This document shows positions 35,379-45,271 of a stretch of 64,000 bases of DNA, piece after piece. This DNA comes from Dyadobacter beijingensis DSM 21582. Lineage in GTDB: Bacteria > Bacteroidota > Bacteroidia > Cytophagales > Spirosomataceae. Each line of letters begins with the position of its first letter. Position 1 is the stretch's first letter. The DNA is taken from contig NZ_KB907787.1 of assembly GCF_000382205.1 (NCBI RefSeq), positions 411,176 through 475,175 of the forward strand, given 5' to 3'. The notes under the pieces are model-generated. The model was not told the origin of the DNA, ran no database searches, and saw only the letters and a list, made by a program, of their open reading frames with translations. Made by a program: the position numbers and the translations under genes.

Positions 35379-36206
35379 ATGGCAGTTAAAAAATTAAAAC
35401 CTACAAGTGCTGGTCAGCGTTTCCGCTCGGCTCCTACGTTCGAGGAGATCACCGCGTCGAAGCCTGAGAAGAGTCTTCTGGAACCCATCAAAAGAACAGG
35501 TGGTCGTAACAGCCAGGGACATCGTACCATGCGATATATTGGTGGCGGTCACAAGAAAAAATACCGCGTTATCGACTTCAAAAGAAATCGTTTCGACGCT
35601 CCCGCTACTGTCCTTACGATCGAATACGATCCAAACCGTTCAGCGCGTATCGCTCTGATCCAGTTTGAGGACGAAGAAAAACGTTACATCATCGCACCAA
35701 ACGGCCTGAAAGTTGGACAGGTTATCGTGTCCGGAAATTCAGTAGCTCCTGAGGTTGGAAATGCCCTTCCATTGGGATCGATGCCAGTCGGTACGATCGT
35801 ACACAATATCGAATTGACTCCTGGTAAAGGTGGTCAGTTTGCAAGAAGCGCCGGTGCTTACGCGCAGCTGGTAGCGAGAGAAGGCGGTAAATACGCAGTA
35901 TTGAAAATGCCGTCAGGCGAAATGCGTATGGTACTGGCAACATGTATCGCAACAGTTGGTGTTGTTTCGAATGCTAGCCACATGAACGTTTCGCTTGGAA
36001 AAGCGGGTCGCAGAAGATGGTTGGGACGTCGTCCACGCGTACGTGGTGTTGCTATGAACCCTGTTGATCACCCGATGGGTGGTGGTGAAGGCCGTTCGTC
36101 AGGAGGTCAGCCTCGTTCTAGAAATGGTCAGTTCGCGAAGGGTCTTAAGACACGTAACCGCAACAAGCATTCTGAGAAATTGATTATCAGCCGTCGTAAA
36201 AAATAA
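35379..36206 (+). CDS. rplB: 50S ribosomal protein L2
   Basis: 275 residues. The conserved C-terminal loop [17 protein letters not shown], with the histidine important for peptidyl transfer, is intact. [22 protein letters not shown] lies in the N-terminal extension. Binds 23S rRNA and bridges the subunits. rpsS follows after 7 bases. Confidence 0.97.
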   Translation: MAVKKLKPTSAGQRFRSAPTFEEITASKPEKSLLEPIKRTGGRNSQGHRTMRYIGGGHKKKYRVIDFKRNRFDAPATVLTIEYDPNRSARIALIQFEDEEKRYIIAPNGLKVGQVIVSGNSVAPEVGNALPLGSMPVGTIVHNIELTPGKGGQFARSAGAYAQLVAREGGKYAVLKMPSGEMRMVLATCIATVGVVSNASHMNVSLGKAGRRRWLGRRPRVRGVAMNPVDHPMGGGEGRSSGGQPRSRNGQFAKGLKTRNRNKHSEKLIISRRKK

Positions 36207-36213
36207 GTAGAAC

Positions 36214-36492
36214 ATGGCACGCTCATTAAAAAAAGGACCATATATCGACTTTCGTCTCGAAGCCAAAGTTGAAACGATGAACAACTCGTCGCGTAAATCT
36301 GTCATCAAGACCTGGTCGCGGCGCTCAATGATTTCGCCTGATTTTATCGGGCACACATTTGCAGTACATAACGGAAACAAGTTTATCCCGGTTTATGTAA
36401 CTGAAAACATGGTAGGACACAAACTGGGCGAGTTCTCTCCAACCCGTAACTTCCGTGGCCACACCGCAAAAAAAGATAAAGGAAGAAAATAA
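36214..36492 (+). CDS. rpsS: 30S ribosomal protein S19
   Basis: 92 residues, [19 protein letters not shown], with the conserved [22 protein letters not shown]. Forms the head complex with S13. A 50-base spacer with a small hairpin (GGTCCTAACGGACGA region) separates it from rplV. Confidence 0.97.
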   Translation: MARSLKKGPYIDFRLEAKVETMNNSSRKSVIKTWSRRSMISPDFIGHTFAVHNGNKFIPVYVTENMVGHKLGEFSPTRNFRGHTAKKDKGRK

Positions 36493-36542
36493 TTTGTCGA
36501 CGTAGCTGGTCCTAACGGACGAGCCGATATCTGAAAAGAAAC

Positions 36543-36917
36543 ATGGAAGCAAGAGCTATATTAAAGGATGTGCCTACTTCTCCTCGTAAGATGAGATTGG
36601 TGGCCGACATGATTCGCGGACAGAAGGTCAGCAAAGCGTTGGCACTTTTGAAATTCCAACCGAGAGCTTCATCGCCGGTTTTGCACAAAGTTCTTCTTTC
36701 AGCAGTTGCCAACTGGCAGCAACTGAACGAAGGATCAAAACTGGAAGACGCTGACCTGATCGTTAAAACCGTTTTCATCGACGGTGGACGCATGTTGAAG
36801 CGTTTGCGCCCTGCACCTCAGGGAAGAGCACACAGAATCCGTAAGCGTTCCAACCACATCACAATCGTGGTAGACGACGCGTCGGTGTCAGTAAATGAAG
36901 CAGTAATCGAATCATAA
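36543..36917 (+). CDS. rplV: 50S ribosomal protein L22
   Basis: 124 residues. The tunnel hairpin is the region around GGRMLKRLRPAPQGRAHRIR, and TSPRKMRLVADMIRG is the N-terminal signature. No insertion or deletion in the hairpin of the kind known from macrolide resistance is apparent by eye. Confidence 0.97.
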   Translation: MEARAILKDVPTSPRKMRLVADMIRGQKVSKALALLKFQPRASSPVLHKVLLSAVANWQQLNEGSKLEDADLIVKTVFIDGGRMLKRLRPAPQGRAHRIRKRSNHITIVVDDASVSVNEAVIES

Positions 36918-36936
36918 GTAAAACGATCTATTTCGA

Positions 36937-37761
36937 ATGGGACAAAAGGTTAATCCGATAGGTCTAAGACTAGGAATTGTTAGAGGATGGGAATCTAGCT
37001 GGTACGGAGGAAAAGACTTCTCTGACAAACTGGTTGAAGACGAGAAAATCCGTAACTACATCAAAGCACGTATCCCGAAAGGATCGATTTCAAAAGTAGT
37101 TATTGAACGTACATTGAAACGCATCACATTGACGATCCACACTGCCCGTCCAGGCATCGTGATCGGAAAAGGTGGTAGCGAAGTTGATAAAATCAAAGAA
37201 GAGCTTAAAAAGATTACAGGCAAAGATGTTCAGATCAACATCTACGAAATCAAACGTCCTGAAATCGATGCAAAACTGGTAGGCGAGGCAATCGCTCAGC
37301 AATTGCAGGCTCGTATCTCTTACCGTCGTGCAATGAAGCAATCGATCGCTTCTGCAATGCGTGTAGGAACACAAGGAATCAAAATTCGTTTGGCAGGTCG
37401 TCTGGGTGGTGCTGAAATGGCCCGTACGGAAGAATACAAAGAAGGACGCATTCCTTTGCATACATTGAGAGCGGACATCGATTACGCTATCTCCGAAGCA
37501 CAAACTATCTACGGTAAGATCGGTATCAAAGTATGGATCTTCAAAGGTGAATTGTATGGAAAGCGTGACCTGACTCCAAGCGCGGCAACTGCGGCATCAG
37601 ACAGGGCTGAAAGAAGCGCGCAAGGTGGCGAACGTGGAAACGATCGCGGCGGACGTGGTGACAGAAGAGGCGGTCGTGACAGAAACGACGGTGCTCCTCG
37701 CGGAGAAGGTGGAGGTGGTGACGCAGATCGCCGCAAACGCAACAAGAACAAGAAGAAGTAA
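36937..37761 (+). CDS. rpsC: 30S ribosomal protein S3 with basic RG-rich tail
   Basis: 274 residues. The KH domain shows [14 protein letters not shown]; the C-terminal domain ends near YGKRDLTPS (about 215). About 60 further residues follow, rich in Arg, Gly, Asp and Lys ([28 protein letters not shown]). E. coli S3 is 233 residues. The tail is low in complexity and probably unstructured; it could contact mRNA at the entry channel (inference). Confidence 0.96.
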   Translation: MGQKVNPIGLRLGIVRGWESSWYGGKDFSDKLVEDEKIRNYIKARIPKGSISKVVIERTLKRITLTIHTARPGIVIGKGGSEVDKIKEELKKITGKDVQINIYEIKRPEIDAKLVGEAIAQQLQARISYRRAMKQSIASAMRVGTQGIKIRLAGRLGGAEMARTEEYKEGRIPLHTLRADIDYAISEAQTIYGKIGIKVWIFKGELYGKRDLTPSAATAASDRAERSAQGGERGNDRGGRGDRRGGRDRNDGAPRGEGGGGDADRRKRNKNKKK

Positions 37762-37805
37762 TCAGATACTTTCCGGTATCAAACCGGTTCAAATAGATTA
37801 GAATC

Positions 37806-38234
37806 ATGTTACAGCCGAAAAGGACAAAATTTCGCAAACAACAAAAGAACAAAGGTTCGCACAACGGTCTCGCGACCCGCGGACATGAGATCGCTTTTGG
37901 ATCGTTTGCAATAAAGGCACTGGAACCAGGTTGGTTGACTGCTCGCCAGATCGAAGCAGCCCGTATCTCGGTAACACGTGCGATGAAACGCGAAGGTCAG
38001 GTTTGGATCCGTGTATTCCCTGACAAACCAATTACCAAAAAACCTGCTGAGGTTCGTATGGGTAAAGGTAAAGGTGCTCCTGAATATTGGGTAGCTCCTG
38101 TTAAACCTGGAACTATCATTTTCGAAGCGACTGGTGTAGCGCTGGATACTGCAAACGAAGCATTGCGTTTGGCTGCACAAAAGTTGCCAATTAAGACAAG
38201 GTTCGTCGTACGCCGGGATTATCAGGAATCATAG
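37806..38234 (+). CDS. rplP: 50S ribosomal protein L16
   Basis: 142 residues, starting [17 protein letters not shown]. Contains [42 protein letters not shown] sequence of the family, split here as [16 protein letters not shown] and [14 protein letters not shown]. Binds 5S rRNA and tRNA acceptor arms near the peptidyl-transferase centre. Confidence 0.97.
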   Translation: MLQPKRTKFRKQQKNKGSHNGLATRGHEIAFGSFAIKALEPGWLTARQIEAARISVTRAMKREGQVWIRVFPDKPITKKPAEVRMGKGKGAPEYWVAPVKPGTIIFEATGVALDTANEALRLAAQKLPIKTRFVVRRDYQES

Positions 38235-38272
38235 TAGTCCGAACGTATCAAGAACACAAATTATTAAAAGCA

Positions 38273-38467
38273 ATGGCTAGTAAAGAAATCAAGAATCTGT
38301 CGCAGGATCAGCTGAAAGAGCAGATCGCCCAAGAGAGAGAGCGCTTACTCCGGTTGAAATTTGCGCATGCTATTTCTCCAATTGAGAATCCTCTGCGTAT
38401 TCGCGCCTCACGTAAGGAAATTGCAAGACTCTTAACCGAGCTGTCGGCTAAATCTAACCAACAGTAA
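38273..38467 (+). CDS. rpmC: 50S ribosomal protein L29
   Basis: 64 residues, a helical hairpin protein near the tunnel exit. [23 protein letters not shown] and [19 protein letters not shown] match the family. rpsQ follows after 14 bases. Confidence 0.96.
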   Translation: MASKEIKNLSQDQLKEQIAQERERLLRLKFAHAISPIENPLRIRASRKEIARLLTELSAKSNQQ

Positions 38468-38481
38468 ACAGTTTAGAAATT

Positions 38482-38745
38482 ATGGAGGCAACAGTAAGAA
38501 ATTTACGTAAAGAGAGAATTGGCAAAGTGGTGAGCAACAAAATGGACAAGTCCTGCGTGATCACCGTAGTGCGTAAAGTGAAGCACGAGAAGTATGGTAA
38601 GTTTATGACTAAAACTACCAAACTGATGGTTCACGACGAAACAAACCAGGTTGGTATCGGTGATACTATCCGTGTAATGGAAACTCGTCCGCTTAGCAAA
38701 AACAAGCGTTGGAGATTAGTAGAAATCCTTGAAAGAGCGAAGTAA
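38482..38745 (+). CDS. rpsQ: 30S ribosomal protein S17
   Basis: 87 residues, OB fold. [19 protein letters not shown] and the basic [21 protein letters not shown] are typical. Early assembly protein that binds the 5' domain of 16S rRNA. Two bases before rplN. Confidence 0.97.
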   Translation: MEATVRNLRKERIGKVVSNKMDKSCVITVVRKVKHEKYGKFMTKTTKLMVHDETNQVGIGDTIRVMETRPLSKNKRWRLVEILERAK

Positions 38746-38747
38746 TC

Positions 38748-39116
38748 ATGGTACAACAAGAATCAAGACTGTCAGTAGCCGATAACAGTGGCGCGAAAGA
38801 AGTACTCGTAATCCGGGTATTGGGCGGAACTGGAAAGCGTTATGCTTCGGTGGGCGATAAGATCGTCGTGACGGTGAAATCCGCTCTGTCTTCGAGCAAC
38901 ATGAAAAAAGGAACGGTTTCCAAAGCCGTGGTTGTACGTACTAAGAAAGAGGTACGTCGCAAAGATGGAACTTATATCCGGTTTGAAGATAATGCGGCAG
39001 TTTTATTGAACAACAATGACGAACCACGTGGTTCACGTATTTTCGGACCAGTTGCCCGCGAGTTGCGCGAGAAGCAGTTCATGAAAATCGTATCACTGGC
39101 ACCGGAAGTGTTGTAA
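38748..39116 (+). CDS. rplN: 50S ribosomal protein L14
   Basis: 122 residues, [24 protein letters not shown] onward, ending with [12 protein letters not shown]. The family signature [19 protein letters not shown] is present. Contacts L19 and the subunit bridge B8. Confidence 0.97.
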   Translation: MVQQESRLSVADNSGAKEVLVIRVLGGTGKRYASVGDKIVVTVKSALSSSNMKKGTVSKAVVVRTKKEVRRKDGTYIRFEDNAAVLLNNNDEPRGSRIFGPVARELREKQFMKIVSLAPEVL

Positions 39117-39157
39117 GAAACATCAGTATTTCTTTAAACAGTTAAGAGAATACCTCA

Positions 39158-39499
39158 ATGGAAAGTACAAATAAAAAAGCACCGGCAAAATTGCACGTTC
39201 GCAAAGGTGATACCGTGAAAGTGATTTCAGGTAACGCAAAAGGCGAAACAGGCGTGATCACCAAGGTGCTTGTAGAAAAACAGAGAGCTACTGTGGAAGG
39301 TGTGAATATGATCACCAAGCACGTTAAGCCAAACGCGCAGAACCCACAAGGCAGCATCGAAAAACGCGAAGGCGCGATTCACATCAGTAACCTGATGGTA
39401 GTAGACCCTAAAACAGGCGAAGCTTCAAGAACCGGCCGTAAAGCGAACGACAAAGGAAAACTGCAACGCTTTTCGAAAAAATCCGGAAACTTATTGTAA
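39158..39499 (+). CDS. rplX: 50S ribosomal protein L24
   Basis: 113 residues with the KOW motif KGDTVKVISGNAKGETGVIT. One of the first proteins to bind 23S rRNA. A 74-base spacer separates it from rplE. Confidence 0.97.
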   Translation: MESTNKKAPAKLHVRKGDTVKVISGNAKGETGVITKVLVEKQRATVEGVNMITKHVKPNAQNPQGSIEKREGAIHISNLMVVDPKTGEASRTGRKANDKGKLQRFSKKSGNLL

Positions 39500-39573
39500 T
39501 CCGGATTTGCCGAAAGCAGTTGATTTTTATAACCAAGCGCGTGGGTCGGCAATCCACATAATCACTTTCAAAC

Positions 39574-40128
39574 ATGGCGACGCCTAGATTAAAAGAGAAA
39601 TACGTTAGCGAAATCGTTTCGCAATTGAAGGGGAAATTCCAGTATAAATCAAGCATGCAGGTTCCCCGCCTGACAAAGATTGTTATCAACAAGGGTATCG
39701 GTGCTGCTGTGGCAGACAAGAAACTTGTTGACACCGGTGTGGAAGAGTTGAGCCTGATCACAGGACAGAAAGCAATAGCTACTATCTCCAAAAAGGCTGT
39801 TTCTAACTTTAAGTTGCGTGAAAACATGCCTATCGGAGCGAAAGTAACGCTTCGTGGTGACAAGATGTATGAATTCCTGGACCGTTTGACAACCATTGCT
39901 ATGCCACGTGTACGTGACTTCAAAGGTATCAGCGACAAAGGATTCGATGGACGTGGAAATTATACGTTCGGTGTGAAGGAGCAGATTATTTTCCCTGAGA
40001 TCAGCATCGAAAAAGTGGCTAAAATCACTGGTATGGATATCACATTCGTGACCTCTACCAACTCTGACGAAGAGAGCTACGAACTGCTGAAAGCATTGGG
40101 AATGCCTTTCACCAACGCGAATAAATAA
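39574..40128 (+). CDS. rplE: 50S ribosomal protein L5
   Basis: 184 residues. [15 protein letters not shown] and [16 protein letters not shown] are family landmarks. Binds 5S rRNA and contacts the P-site tRNA through its loop. Confidence 0.97.
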   Translation: MATPRLKEKYVSEIVSQLKGKFQYKSSMQVPRLTKIVINKGIGAAVADKKLVDTGVEELSLITGQKAIATISKKAVSNFKLRENMPIGAKVTLRGDKMYEFLDRLTTIAMPRVRDFKGISDKGFDGRGNYTFGVKEQIIFPEISIEKVAKITGMDITFVTSTNSDEESYELLKALGMPFTNANK

Positions 40129-40157
40129 GAAAATACTACTAAGATTATTTACCGACA

Positions 40158-40427
40158 ATGGCAAAAGAATCAGTAAAAGCACGGGAGAGAAAAAGACAAG
40201 CGCTAGTAGAGCGTTACGCTGAAAAACGTAGCAAGTTAAAAGCTGCCGGTGACTGGGTTGGTCTTGACAAGTTACCACGTAACTCTTCTCCTGTACGCCT
40301 GCACAACCGGTGCAAAATCACCGGAAGACCTCGCGGTTATATGCGTAAATTCGGAATTTCCCGGGTACTCTTCCGCGATATGGCGTCAGATGGAAAAATT
40401 CCAGGAGTTACAAAATCAAGTTGGTAA
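40158..40427 (+). CDS. rpsN: 30S ribosomal protein S14, zinc-free form
   Basis: 89 residues, [20 protein letters not shown], ending [17 protein letters not shown]. It lacks the CxxC...CxxC zinc site of the short S14 form; only one cysteine remains in [11 protein letters not shown]. Followed by 77 bases that hold a candidate internal promoter. Confidence 0.97.
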   Translation: MAKESVKARERKRQALVERYAEKRSKLKAAGDWVGLDKLPRNSSPVRLHNRCKITGRPRGYMRKFGISRVLFRDMASDGKIPGVTKSSW

Positions 40428-40433
40428 GAATAC

Positions 40434-40486
40434 TTTCAATTCTGATTTCAATTACTTAACTTTGCACTCCCGTTCAAAAGGGGGTG
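40434..40486 (+). promoter_or_regulatory. Candidate internal promoter and leader hairpin ahead of rpsH
   Basis: TTTC (40434-40437), 19 bases, TAACTTTG (40457-40464): a near-exact promoter. A 7-bp stem (CACTCCC 40465-40471 with GGGGGTG 40480-40486) begins at the predicted start of transcription. It could allow the genes from rpsH onward to be transcribed separately. Confidence 0.5.
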
Positions 40487-40504
40487 TTTAAACTTGGCAT
40501 AAAC

Positions 40505-40903
40505 ATGTTAACGGATCCCATAGCAGACTATCTGACGAGACTCAGAAACGCTATCAAAGCGAAGCACCGGGTTGTTGAGATACCTGCATCCAACATAAAA
40601 AAAGAGATTACAAAGGTACTTTTTGACAAGGGGTACATTCAAAGCTATAAATTCGACGAGGTTGGTCCTCAGGGAGTTATCAAGATCGCTTTGAAATACA
40701 ATCCTGTGACAAAGCAATCTGCAATTGTGAAATTGGAGAGGGTTAGTAAGCCTGGACTACGTAAATATTCAGGTTCATCAACACTGCCACGTGTATTGGG
40801 CGGCTTAGGAACAGTGATCATCTCTACATCGAAAGGTGTAATGACAGATAAGGAAGCTAAGACACTGAATGTGGGTGGTGAAGTGTTATGTTTCGTGTAT
40901 TAA
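40505..40903 (+). CDS. rpsH: 30S ribosomal protein S8
   Basis: 132 residues. ATG 40505 (MLTDPIADYLTRLRNA) is the family start; an in-frame upstream ATG at 40484 would lie in the leader hairpin and add unrelated residues. The C-terminal signature is STSKGVMTDKEAK. In E. coli S8 represses the spc operon, so the promoter just upstream invites a test of autogenous control. Confidence 0.97.
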   Translation: MLTDPIADYLTRLRNAIKAKHRVVEIPASNIKKEITKVLFDKGYIQSYKFDEVGPQGVIKIALKYNPVTKQSAIVKLERVSKPGLRKYSGSSTLPRVLGGLGTVIISTSKGVMTDKEAKTLNVGGEVLCFVY

Positions 40904-40924
40904 TATTTAAAAGTTATTCAGGAA

Positions 40925-41482
40925 ATGTCACGAATAGGAAATAAAGTTATCACGTTGCCGGCGGGCGTATCCGTATCGGTTGCAGACGATAACGTAGTAT
41001 CTGTAAAAGGCCCAAAAGGCACACTTACCCAGGCTGTCGACAGCGATATTACTGTTGAAGTGGAAGGTAGCGAGCTTAAAGTGAAGCGCCCGACAGAGCA
41101 AAAGCGTCACAAAGCATTGCATGGCCTTTACCGTTCCCTGTTGAACAACATGGTAATCGGTGTAGGCGAGGGTTACAAGCGCGAGCTTGAAATTATCGGG
41201 GTAGGTTACAAGGCGAGCTCGGCGAACAATGTTCTCGAACTTCAACTGGGCTACTCGCACAACATCTTCATGGCGATCCCAGAGGAAATCAAGGTTGTTA
41301 CAACCTCTGAGAAAGGTCAGAACCCTAAGGTTATCCTGGAAGGTATCGATAAGGAGCTGATAGGTGTAGTAGCTGCGAAAATCAAGTCCCTGCGTAAAGT
41401 TGAACCTTACAAAGGTAAAGGTATTCGTTTCGTTGGTGAAGTCGTTCGTCGCAAGGCAGGTAAGTCTGCTTCTAAGAAATAG
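40925..41482 (+). CDS. rplF: 50S ribosomal protein L6
   Basis: 185 residues, MSRIGNKVITLPAGVSVSV. The C-terminal signature EPYKGKGIRFVGEVVRRKAGKS is intact. Located near the factor-binding site of the large subunit. 21 bases after rpsH. Confidence 0.97.
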   Translation: MSRIGNKVITLPAGVSVSVADDNVVSVKGPKGTLTQAVDSDITVEVEGSELKVKRPTEQKRHKALHGLYRSLLNNMVIGVGEGYKRELEIIGVGYKASSANNVLELQLGYSHNIFMAIPEEIKVVTTSEKGQNPKVILEGIDKELIGVVAAKIKSLRKVEPYKGKGIRFVGEVVRRKAGKSASKK

Positions 41483-41529
41483 TGCGTAGCCACCGATCAA
41501 TGTTATAAACAAGTAAGACAAGATTTAAG

Positions 41530-41883
41530 ATGGCTAACGCAAAAGCAGATAGAAGACAACGCCTGAAACTTCACATCCGTAAACGGGTGAAGGGAAGCGC
41601 AGAACGTCCAAGACTTTCGGTCTTCCGTTCAAATACAAGCATATATGCTCAGATTATCGATGATATCAAAGGGATTACCCTTGCAAGCGCATCGTCGGTA
41701 GAACTGGGGGGCAGAAAAGAAAACTCCAATGTTGAAGTAGCTGCCCAGGTTGGTAAAAAAATCGCTGAAAAAGCGCAGGAAGCAGGTATCCAGGCAGTAG
41801 TTTTTGACCGCAACGGATATTTGTACCACGGTAAGGTAAAAGCATTGGCCGACGGAGCTCGTGAGGGTGGCCTGAAATTCTAA
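41530..41883 (+). CDS. rplR: 50S ribosomal protein L18
   Basis: 117 residues. [20 protein letters not shown] and [24 protein letters not shown] are the classical landmarks. Binds 5S rRNA together with L5 and L25. rpsE follows after 14 bases. Confidence 0.97.
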   Translation: MANAKADRRQRLKLHIRKRVKGSAERPRLSVFRSNTSIYAQIIDDIKGITLASASSVELGGRKENSNVEVAAQVGKKIAEKAQEAGIQAVVFDRNGYLYHGKVKALADGAREGGLKF

Positions 41884-41897
41884 GTATAACAAAGACT

Positions 41898-42413
41898 ATG
41901 TCTACAAATACAAGACCTTCAAAGGTTAACGAATCAGACCTGAAAGAGCGCGTTGTAGCGATCAACCGGGTAGCAAAAGTAGTAAAAGGTGGTCGTCGTT
42001 TCTCCTTCTCTGCCATCGTGGTAGTAGGAGACGGAAATGGGGTTGTAGGTTATGGATTGGGCAAAGCCAATGAAGTAACTGACGCGATCGCCAAAGGAAT
42101 TGACGATGCTAAGAAAAACCTGATCCAAATTCCGATGCTTAAACATACCGTTCCTCACGAAATGGAAGGTAAGTTCAGCGGTGGTTTCGTTCTGATCAAG
42201 CCGGCTGCTCCTGGCACAGGAGTACTGGCGGGTGGCCCGATGCGCGCAGTGCTGGAAAGCGCAGGTATCAAAGACGTACTTGCAAAATCCAAAGGTTCAT
42301 CGAACCCGCACAACGTAATCAAGGCTACAATTGACGCTCTTTTGAAGATGAGAGCTCCGCATCAGGTTGCTTTCCAACGCAGCGTTAAATTGGAAAAAGT
42401 ATTCAACGGATAA
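41898..42413 (+). CDS. rpsE: 30S ribosomal protein S5
   Basis: 171 residues. [19 protein letters not shown] contains the region near the spectinomycin-binding loop, and [15 protein letters not shown] follows. The stop codon lies inside a stable UUCG-type hairpin (42408-42429). Confidence 0.97.
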   Translation: MSTNTRPSKVNESDLKERVVAINRVAKVVKGGRRFSFSAIVVVGDGNGVVGYGLGKANEVTDAIAKGIDDAKKNLIQIPMLKHTVPHEMEGKFSGGFVLIKPAAPGTGVLAGGPMRAVLESAGIKDVLAKSKGSSNPHNVIKATIDALLKMRAPHQVAFQRSVKLEKVFNG

Positions 42414-42429
42414 TCCTTCGGGATTATCC
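42408..42429 (+). repeat. cUUCGg tetraloop hairpin across the rpsE stop codon
   Basis: GGATAATCC, TTCG, GGATTATCC: a perfect 9-bp stem closed by a UUCG tetraloop. It is not followed by a T run, so it is unlikely to be a terminator. It lies 17 bases ahead of rpmD and may protect mRNA or influence coupling. Confidence 0.7.
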
Positions 42430-42446
42430 TCAATCTGAGAGTAATC

Positions 42447-42626
42447 ATGTCAAAAGTACGTATTACACAAGTTAAGAGCACAATTGACCGCCCTGAGAAG
42501 CAAAAGCTGACGATCAAAGCGTTGGGTCTTGGTAAACTGAACCGGTCTGTTGAGAAAGAAAACAGCGACGCCATCGCGGGAATGATCCGCAAGGTAAGCC
42601 ACTTGGTTAAAGTTGAAGAAATCTAA
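42447..42626 (+). CDS. rpmD: 50S ribosomal protein L30
   Basis: 59 residues, MSKVRITQVKSTIDRPEKQ, ending MIRKVSHLVKVEEI. Identified by translating the gap between rpsE and rplO; the sequence and the position in the spc-type order are both typical. Contains TIKALGLGKLNRSV, the family core. Confidence 0.95.
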   Translation: MSKVRITQVKSTIDRPEKQKLTIKALGLGKLNRSVEKENSDAIAGMIRKVSHLVKVEEI

Positions 42627-42638
42627 TATACGAATAGT

Positions 42639-43085
42639 ATGAATTTAAGTTCATTAAAACCGGCTGCTGGTTCCGTAAAGGTTGGAAAGCGGGTTGGACG
42701 TGGCCAGGGTTCCGGTAAAGGGGGCACTGCTGCACGTGGACACAAGGGAGCGCAGTCGCGTTCAGGTTACAGCCGCAAGCTGGGCTTCGAAGGTGGTCAG
42801 ATGCCTCTTCAAAGACGTTTGCCGAAATTCGGTTTCAATAACATCAACCGCGTTGAATACAAGGCGTTGAACCTGGATGCAATCCAGGCATTGGTTGAGA
42901 AAACCGGCGCTGCGGTAGTAACGTTGGATCTGATTCGTGAAAATGGTCTCAGCGCGAAGAATGACCTGGTTAAGATCCTTAACCGTGGTGAAATTACTTC
43001 TGCGGTTGAAGTTCAGGCTCATGGGTTCTCCGCTTCGGCTATCGAGTCGATCGAGAAGGCAGGTGGTAAAGCAGTTAAATTGTAA
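42639..43085 (+). CDS. rplO: 50S ribosomal protein L15
   Basis: 148 residues, MNLSSLKPAAGSVKVGKRVGRG, with the glycine-rich loop GQGSGKGGTAARGHKGAQSR and GFEGGQMPLQRRLPKFGF. Late assembly protein of the large subunit. secY follows after 61 bases. Confidence 0.97.
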   Translation: MNLSSLKPAAGSVKVGKRVGRGQGSGKGGTAARGHKGAQSRSGYSRKLGFEGGQMPLQRRLPKFGFNNINRVEYKALNLDAIQALVEKTGAAVVTLDLIRENGLSAKNDLVKILNRGEITSAVEVQAHGFSASAIESIEKAGGKAVKL

Positions 43086-43146
43086 TTTAGCTGCGATACC
43101 CCGACAGAATTTGTTTACTTTGAACAGAGCGTTGTAAGCCCAGAAG

Positions 43147-44460
43147 ATGAAACGATTTTTAGAGACTATAAAACACATATTTGCGATTGAGGAGTTGAGA
43201 ACACGTATTCTCAACACTCTTTTGTTTATAACGATCTTCCGTTTGGGGTCTTACGTTGCGTTGCCAGGTGTTGAACCTGATCAAATGAATGTATCCTCGC
43301 AGGGATTGTTGGGGTTGCTGGATACTTTCTTAGGTGGAGCTTTTAGTAAAGCTTCCATTTTTGCATTGGGCATCATGCCTTACATTTCCGCTTCCATTGC
43401 TATTCAGCTGTTGACTATGGCCCTGCCATATTTCCAGAAAATGCAAAAGGAAGGGGAATCAGGCCGTAAAAAGCTGAACCAAATCACCCGGGTTCTGACT
43501 ATCGTTGTTACACTTGTTCAAGGTACTGCCTATTTGAATACGACCGTACCTGACGAGGCTCTTCTGGTTTCCAGAAGCATGTTCACCATTTCGTCCGTAT
43601 TCGTTCTGACGGCTGGCACCATGTTCTGTATGTGGCTCGGCGAGCGCATTACGGATAAAGGTATTGGTAACGGTATTTCGATGCTGATCATGATCGGTAT
43701 CGTATCGCGTTTTCCTGGTGCGATCTACAAAGAATTCGTATCAAGAGGCAGCGGCCAGATTCTGTTATTTGTATTGGAGATCGTAGCCCTGTATTTCGTA
43801 ATCATGGGTGCGGTGATGTTGACCCAGGCTGTTCGTCGTATTCCTATCCAGTATGCTAAGCAGGTGGTAGGAAACCGGGTAATGGGTGGTCAGCGCCAGT
43901 ATTTACCATTGAAATTGAATGCAGCGGGCGTAATGCCGATCATTTTCGCTCAGGCTTTGATGTTCATTCCTTCACTGGGAGCATCGTATTTCGCTGAGAA
44001 AAGTGATTTCGCCAGCAACGTAGCAACCATTTTTGCGAACTACACGACCTGGCAGTACAACCTGCTGTTTGCGGTATTGATTATTGTTTTTACGTTCTTC
44101 TATACAGCGATCTCGGTAAACCCACAACAGATTGCCGATGATATGAAACGTGGAGGCGGATTTATCCCCGGTGTGAAACCAGGCCAGCAGACTTCGGAGT
44201 ACATTAGTTCTGTATTGGACCGGATCACTTTTCCTGGCGCGTTGATGCTGGCGGTTGTTGCAACCTTGCCTGCATTCGCAAGCCTTCTGGGAATCTCTAC
44301 CGACTTCGCTCACTTCTTCGGAGGTACTTCGTTGCTGATCATGGTAGGTGTAGTGTTGGATACGCTTCAACAAGTTGAAAGCTATCTGCTGATGCGCCGC
44401 TATGAAGGCTTGATGAAGTCGGGACGTGTTAAAGGACGCACCGAGAGCGTAGCAATCTGA
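43147..44460 (+). CDS. secY: Protein translocase subunit SecY
   Basis: 437 residues with ten membrane helices, the channel of the Sec translocon. SYVALPGVEPDQ starts the plug region, GIMPYISASIAIQLLTMALP is helix two, and the cytoplasmic loop GGGFIPGVKPGQQTSEYI carries the conserved ribosome/SecA contact. All exported proteins in this window depend on it. map starts 2 bases after the stop. Confidence 0.98.
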   Translation: MKRFLETIKHIFAIEELRTRILNTLLFITIFRLGSYVALPGVEPDQMNVSSQGLLGLLDTFLGGAFSKASIFALGIMPYISASIAIQLLTMALPYFQKMQKEGESGRKKLNQITRVLTIVVTLVQGTAYLNTTVPDEALLVSRSMFTISSVFVLTAGTMFCMWLGERITDKGIGNGISMLIMIGIVSRFPGAIYKEFVSRGSGQILLFVLEIVALYFVIMGAVMLTQAVRRIPIQYAKQVVGNRVMGGQRQYLPLKLNAAGVMPIIFAQALMFIPSLGASYFAEKSDFASNVATIFANYTTWQYNLLFAVLIIVFTFFYTAISVNPQQIADDMKRGGGFIPGVKPGQQTSEYISSVLDRITFPGALMLAVVATLPAFASLLGISTDFAHFFGGTSLLIMVGVVLDTLQQVESYLLMRRYEGLMKSGRVKGRTESVAI

Positions 44461-44461
44461 A

Positions 44462-45259
44462 ATGATTTATCTTAAGACAGAAGAGGAAATCAACCTGATA
44501 AAGGTTAGTGCTCAACTGCTCGGCAAGGCACATGCGGAAGTAGCCACCTGGGTAAAACCAGGTGTTACTACCGGAAAGTTGGATGCGGTTGCTGAGGAAT
44601 ATATCAGAGACAATGGTGGAATCCCTTCATTCAAGGGATTCAACAAGTTTCCGGCCTCTCTTTGTATATCGGTCAATGAAGTTGTAGTCCACGGGATCCC
44701 CGGGGGCTACGTGCTAAAAGAAGGTGACATCGTTTCGATCGACTGCGGCGTAAAGCTGAACGGATATCACAGCGATAGCGCATACACTTACCCGGTCGGG
44801 GAAGTATCCAAGGAGGTGATGAACCTCCTGATCGCGACGAAGAAGTCCTTGTACAAGGGAATCGAGCAAGCGGTGGATGGCCTTCGGATCGGTGATATCG
44901 GCCACGCGGTTCAGAGTTATGTCGAAGATCGGGGTTACACGGTGGTGAGAGAGTTGGTAGGACATGGAGTAGGCAGGGACCTGCACGAAGCTCCGGAAGT
45001 ACCCAACTACGGGAAAAGAGGCAAAGGAATACGACTGAGAGAAGGTATGGTTTTGGCGATCGAGCCGATGATCAACCTTGGAGCGAAAGCAGTAGTGCAG
45101 GAGCGCGACGGCTGGACAATACGCACCAACGACAGAAAGTATTCTGCGCATTTCGAACATACCGTGGTAGTGCGGAAAGGAAAGGCAGAAATTCTGACAA
45201 CATTCGATTACATTGAAAAAGTGACGGCCAACACCAGCCTTATGGTTGAAGTACAGTAA
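44462..45259 (+). CDS. map: Methionine aminopeptidase type I
   Basis: 265 residues. The metal ligands are visible: two aspartates in SIDCGVKLNGYHSDSAYTY, histidine in GHGVGRDLHEAP, and glutamates in VLAIEPMINLG and near FEHTVVV. Removes the initiator methionine from nascent proteins. Located between secY and infA, the normal order. Confidence 0.97.
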   Translation: MIYLKTEEEINLIKVSAQLLGKAHAEVATWVKPGVTTGKLDAVAEEYIRDNGGIPSFKGFNKFPASLCISVNEVVVHGIPGGYVLKEGDIVSIDCGVKLNGYHSDSAYTYPVGEVSKEVMNLLIATKKSLYKGIEQAVDGLRIGDIGHAVQSYVEDRGYTVVRELVGHGVGRDLHEAPEVPNYGKRGKGIRLREGMVLAIEPMINLGAKAVVQERDGWTIRTNDRKYSAHFEHTVVVRKGKAEILTTFDYIEKVTANTSLMVEVQ

Positions 45260-45271
45260 CAAACGCTACGA

